From Candidatus Iainarchaeum sp. (GTDB lineage Archaea; B1Sed10-29): DNA of 7,019 nucleotides. The position numbers and the translations under genes were made by a program. The stretch spans positions 1-7,019 of the forward strand of contig PWFL01000004.1 of the NCBI GenBank assembly GCA_003553825.1. The letters run 5' to 3'. The notes beneath the pieces were generated by a model that saw only the letters and a program-made list of their open reading frames with translations, did no database searches and had not been told where the DNA came from. This document shows positions 5,286-7,019 of this stretch, in pieces; the stretch's first letter is position 1, and each line of letters starts with the position of its first letter.

Positions 5286-5313
5286 CATGTTTACGGGTTC
5301 GAATGAATGCCTT

Positions 5314-5322
5314 TTTATATAA
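5314..5322 (+). promoter_or_regulatory. TATA box of the ArsR/S-layer-domain gene
   Basis: TTTATATAA places the start near 5345, giving a leader of about 28-40 nt. A second AT-rich candidate, AATATAAAAA (5334-5343), would instead give a nearly leaderless message from ATG 5373. I cannot choose between them by sequence alone. Confidence 0.45.
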
Positions 5323-5372
5323 TGGAAACCAGTAATATAAAAATGATACCACCACTAAAAAATAAATCATAG

Positions 5373-6335
5373 ATGAGGATGAATATGAACTACCTGCTGA
5401 AAGAGATAGGAGAAGATGGAGAGGAATCAAGAATCCTGAAGAGGACAAAGCTATTCCAGGATCCGGAAAAGATAAAGACAATAGCCGATGAAACAAGGTG
5501 GAACATACTTGAATCGATTTCCGGTAAAGCGAAGTATCCGTCACAGATAGCAAAGGAACTAAAACTCAATGAACAGAAGGTTTACTACCACATCAACCAA
5601 CTCAAGAAGACCGATTTAATCGAAGTTGTTAAGAAAGAGGAGAGATCCGGTTCCCTGGCAAAGTACTACAGAGCAACCGAGAACTCCTTCTCAATAGAGC
5701 TCCCTCACGGAGAGGAGAAACCATTAAGAGAACCCCTATCCGAACAACCAGAACAAGTGAAGAATTTCCTTTATCCATTTGTAAAAAACGGAGAGATAAA
5801 CACCAGGATAATAGTGGGTTCCCCGGACCCACACGGACCTAACCAGGTCAGGGGCAGGGACAGCCACCTTGCAATACAGTTAGGGTTTTTCCTGGGCCAA
5901 CACGGCTCAATTAAAGACGAATTTCCAACTGAACTCGATACAGAGGCCAAGGGAGACAAAAAAGGAAACATGATTCTTCTAGGCGGACCACTGACGAACA
6001 TGTTCATGAAAGAATTCAACGAAAACTTCATAGTGAACTTCTCCATGGACAAGTTCCCGTACCACGAATTAAACTCAAGCAAGACAGGTGAGAAGTACAC
6101 TGAAAAACCCATTGGAACCATAGCAAGAACAAGAAACCCAAATGACCCTGACAACAGTATTCTAGCTCTCTCCGGGATAGGTAAGTCAGGTACAAAAGCA
6201 GCTCTACTAGCCCTGACACTCAAGACAGAAGAGGTGTTGAAGGACTACGATAACGAGGACAAATGGAGCAGAGTAGTCAAAGGACTAGATCTAGATGGAG
6301 ATGGAAAGATAGACGATGTGGAGATACTGGAATAA
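5373..6335 (+). CDS. ArsR-type winged-helix protein fused to an S-layer-type C-terminal domain
   Basis: This 320-residue soluble protein has two parts. Residues 29-108 are an ArsR-type winged helix: DPEKIKTIADETRWNILESI, then PSQIAKELKLNEQKVYYHIN with the recognition helix at about 66-77, then the wing RSGSLAKYYRAT. Residues 144-320 resemble the archaeal S-layer-associated domain: IIVGSPDPHGPNQVRGRDSH, LGFFLGQ, MILLGGPLTNMFMKEFN, IARTRNPNDPDNSILALSGI, then SGTKAALLAL. The end, KGLDLDGDGKIDDVEILE, looks like a Ca-binding DxDxDG loop and is typical of that domain. There is no signal peptide or membrane helix, so the S-layer-type part probably acts in the cytoplasm as a sensor or dimerisation module. 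Three ATGs lie close together (5373, 5379, 5385); GAGG at 5375-5378 would suit 5385, so the true start may be four residues later. Its position opposite glmS suggests that it regulates glmS and itself; the ligand is unknown. Confidence 0.8.
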   Translation: MRMNMNYLLKEIGEDGEESRILKRTKLFQDPEKIKTIADETRWNILESISGKAKYPSQIAKELKLNEQKVYYHINQLKKTDLIEVVKKEERSGSLAKYYRATENSFSIELPHGEEKPLREPLSEQPEQVKNFLYPFVKNGEINTRIIVGSPDPHGPNQVRGRDSHLAIQLGFFLGQHGSIKDEFPTELDTEAKGDKKGNMILLGGPLTNMFMKEFNENFIVNFSMDKFPYHELNSSKTGEKYTEKPIGTIARTRNPNDPDNSILALSGIGKSGTKAALLALTLKTEEVLKDYDNEDKWSRVVKGLDLDGDGKIDDVEILE

Positions 6336-6345
6336 AGATATTTCA

Positions 6346-6352
6346 TTTTTTT
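6346..6352 (+). terminator. U-tract terminator after the ArsR/S-layer-domain gene
   Basis: A run of seven T begins 11 nt after the stop, followed by more T-rich stretches (about 6377-6385 and 6391-6395). Archaeal RNA polymerase stops at such U-tracts without needing a hairpin. The later T-runs may also include a promoter element for the next gene; no clear TATA box stands out in 6353-6454. Confidence 0.5.
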
Positions 6353-6454
6353 CTATGTAGAGAGCTCTAATAGATCTTTCTTTTTAACTATTTTTAACGC
6401 ACAATTGTTGAAAAATCGGTTAAAGAGAGGACTCTCCACAAGAAACAAGATAAA

Positions 6455-6759
6455 ATGAATTTAGATGAAAAGAAGATAATTGTGGAAAGAGGGCATCAAG
6501 AAAAAATAGTTAATAGAATAGGTCCAGCTTACAGAAAAGGATAAGAGAGATGATTGAAGAAGGCACGATAGTAGACAACGAAAAGAATAAACCTGGTAAA
6601 AAACTATGTATAGCTAAAGGAACTAAAAGAAAATGGTACAAGATACCATTTACTCTCCTCAAGAATTCTTTAATCGTAGTAAGTGTGATTCCGATTACTA
6701 AGAAAGAAGCGAAAAGGTTAAAAACTTTGAGGAACAATAGAGACCTGGAGGTTGATTAG
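6455..6759 (+). pseudogene. Small toxin-like protein (DUF4258/RelE-like?), frameshifted
   Basis: A first frame from ATG 6455 gives 29 codons (MNLDEKKIIVERGHQEKIVN...) and stops at 6542-6544. A second frame, open from 6517, contains ATG 6550 and continues with MIEEGTIVDNEKNKPGKK, KWYKIPF and SLIVVSVIPITKKEAKRLK to TAG 6757-6759. One extra A in the run AGAAAAGG (6533-6540) would join them into YRKRIREMIEEG and a 101-residue protein. The alternating strand pattern, small size, basic charge and position directly before a zinc-finger antitoxin gene fit a DUF4258-like or RelE-like mRNA-cleaving toxin, but family membership is a guess from pattern and context. The 69-residue part from 6550 could be made alone. 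A -1 slip on AAAA is conceivable, but the codon before it does not re-pair well, so a true deletion or a base-calling error is more likely. Confidence 0.5.
6747..6752 (+). promoter_or_regulatory. Strong ribosome-binding site for the zinc-finger antitoxin gene
   Basis: GGAGGT, continuing into TGAT, lies 7 nt before ATG 6760 and inside the end of the toxin-like gene. It is one of the best matches to the archaeal anti-Shine-Dalgarno in the window. It would let the antitoxin be translated well even when the upstream frame is broken. Confidence 0.75.
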
Positions 6760-7019
6760 ATGGGAGCAGACTTAGAGGGCATAGAATGCGTAATGTGTGA
6801 GAGAGGAGAATACAAGGAAATCTATAAAACCGAGATCTTCCTAGGTAAGTACCTAGTAGAAGACGCACACCTCTACGAATGCGATACTTGCGGAAGTGAT
6901 GTGATACCAGAAGATGAACAAGATAGAGTAATGGAGAAAGTTAAGAAACTCGAAAATAGCGTCCTACATAGGATAGTTAACAAAGTTAAATCCGGGTTAT
7001 TCCTACCTAGCAAGATACA
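6760..7019 (+). CDS. MqsA/YgiT-type zinc-finger antitoxin, partial (3' end outside window)
   Basis: The frame begins at ATG 6760, directly after the TAG of the toxin-like gene, and is still open at the window end, giving 86 complete codons. The N-terminal part has two CxxC pairs, CVMC (residues 10-13) and CDTC (41-44), around a beta-rich core (YKEIYKTEIFLGKYLVEDAHLY), then IPEDEQDRVMEKVKKLE. This is the zinc-binding half of MqsA/YgiT-type antitoxins. The last visible residues, VNKVKSGLFLPSKI, look like the lead-in to the HTH-XRE DNA-binding half those proteins carry, which would lie beyond 7019. Toxin-first order with stop and start codons touching matches mqsRA and higBA operons. It probably binds its partner and represses the operon; both points are known for the family and inferred here. 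Confidence 0.75.
   Translation, partial: MGADLEGIECVMCERGEYKEIYKTEIFLGKYLVEDAHLYECDTCGSDVIPEDEQDRVMEKVKKLENSVLHRIVNKVKSGLFLPSKI

Noticed and set aside
5290..5312. GGGTTCGAAT as a second tRNA T-arm
   Set aside because: The 3' stem is GAATG rather than CCC-type, so the stem does not close; no other tRNA arm is present.
5771..6223. Minus-strand open frame of 150 codons opposite the ArsR/S-layer-domain gene
   Set aside because: The plus-strand frame has clear domain motifs throughout this region; the antisense frame has none and no promoter of its own.
6425..6436. GAGAG-GA-CTCTC as a terminator hairpin or operator
   Set aside because: Only a 2-nt gap separates the arms, so no stable hairpin forms, and no second copy supports an operator.
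6510..6737. Minus-strand open frame opposite the toxin-like gene
   Set aside because: No motif or ribosome-binding site, and the plus-strand context (adjacent antitoxin gene and its ribosome-binding site) explains the region better.

Overview
The window looks archaeal. It carries a fibrillarin-like rRNA 2'-O-methyltransferase, an ArsR-type winged helix fused to an S-layer-type domain, HEPN/MNT genes, TATA boxes about 25-30 nt upstream of plausible transcript starts, and GGAGGTGAT-type ribosome-binding sites. The DNA is AT-rich and the proteins are rich in Glu and Lys. No marker fixes the lineage; a euryarchaeal or DPANN genome is possible.

Layout. (1) 1-548, minus: a winged-helix plus minimal-nucleotidyltransferase gene, broken by a one-base frameshift near 411, with two 20-bp tandem repeats over its start. 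(2) 549-657: divergent promoter region. (3) 658-1341, plus: flpA. (4) 1365-2021, minus: a one-pass membrane protein with an N-terminal C2H2 zinc finger and a glycosylation-site-rich, thioredoxin-like outer domain. (5) 2022-2167: divergent promoter region with two identical perfect 15-bp palindromes. (6) 2168-3023, plus: HEPN/MNT pair whose genes overlap by 80 nt. (7) 3029-5154, minus: a MIP18/DUF59 Fe-S protein and full-length glmS. (8) 5155-5372: divergent promoters with a repeated TTTGAATC element. (9) 5373-6335, plus: the ArsR/S-layer-domain protein. (10) 6336-7019: U-rich terminator region, then a probable toxin gene (frameshifted) and an MqsA/YgiT-type zinc-finger antitoxin gene that runs off the window.

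How the genes fit together. Conserved functions (rRNA methylation, Fe-S maturation, glucosamine-6-phosphate synthesis) alternate with small toxin-antitoxin-like or nucleotidyltransferase modules. Two of the three such modules have a gene interrupted by an apparent one-base loss, so they may be decaying, or the assembly may contain indel errors. The two most interesting regulatory arrangements are the twin palindromes that bracket the HEPN promoter and face the zinc-finger membrane gene, and the shared promoter region of glmS and the S-layer-domain regulator. The latter suggests, by inference only, a link between cell-surface state and amino-sugar supply.
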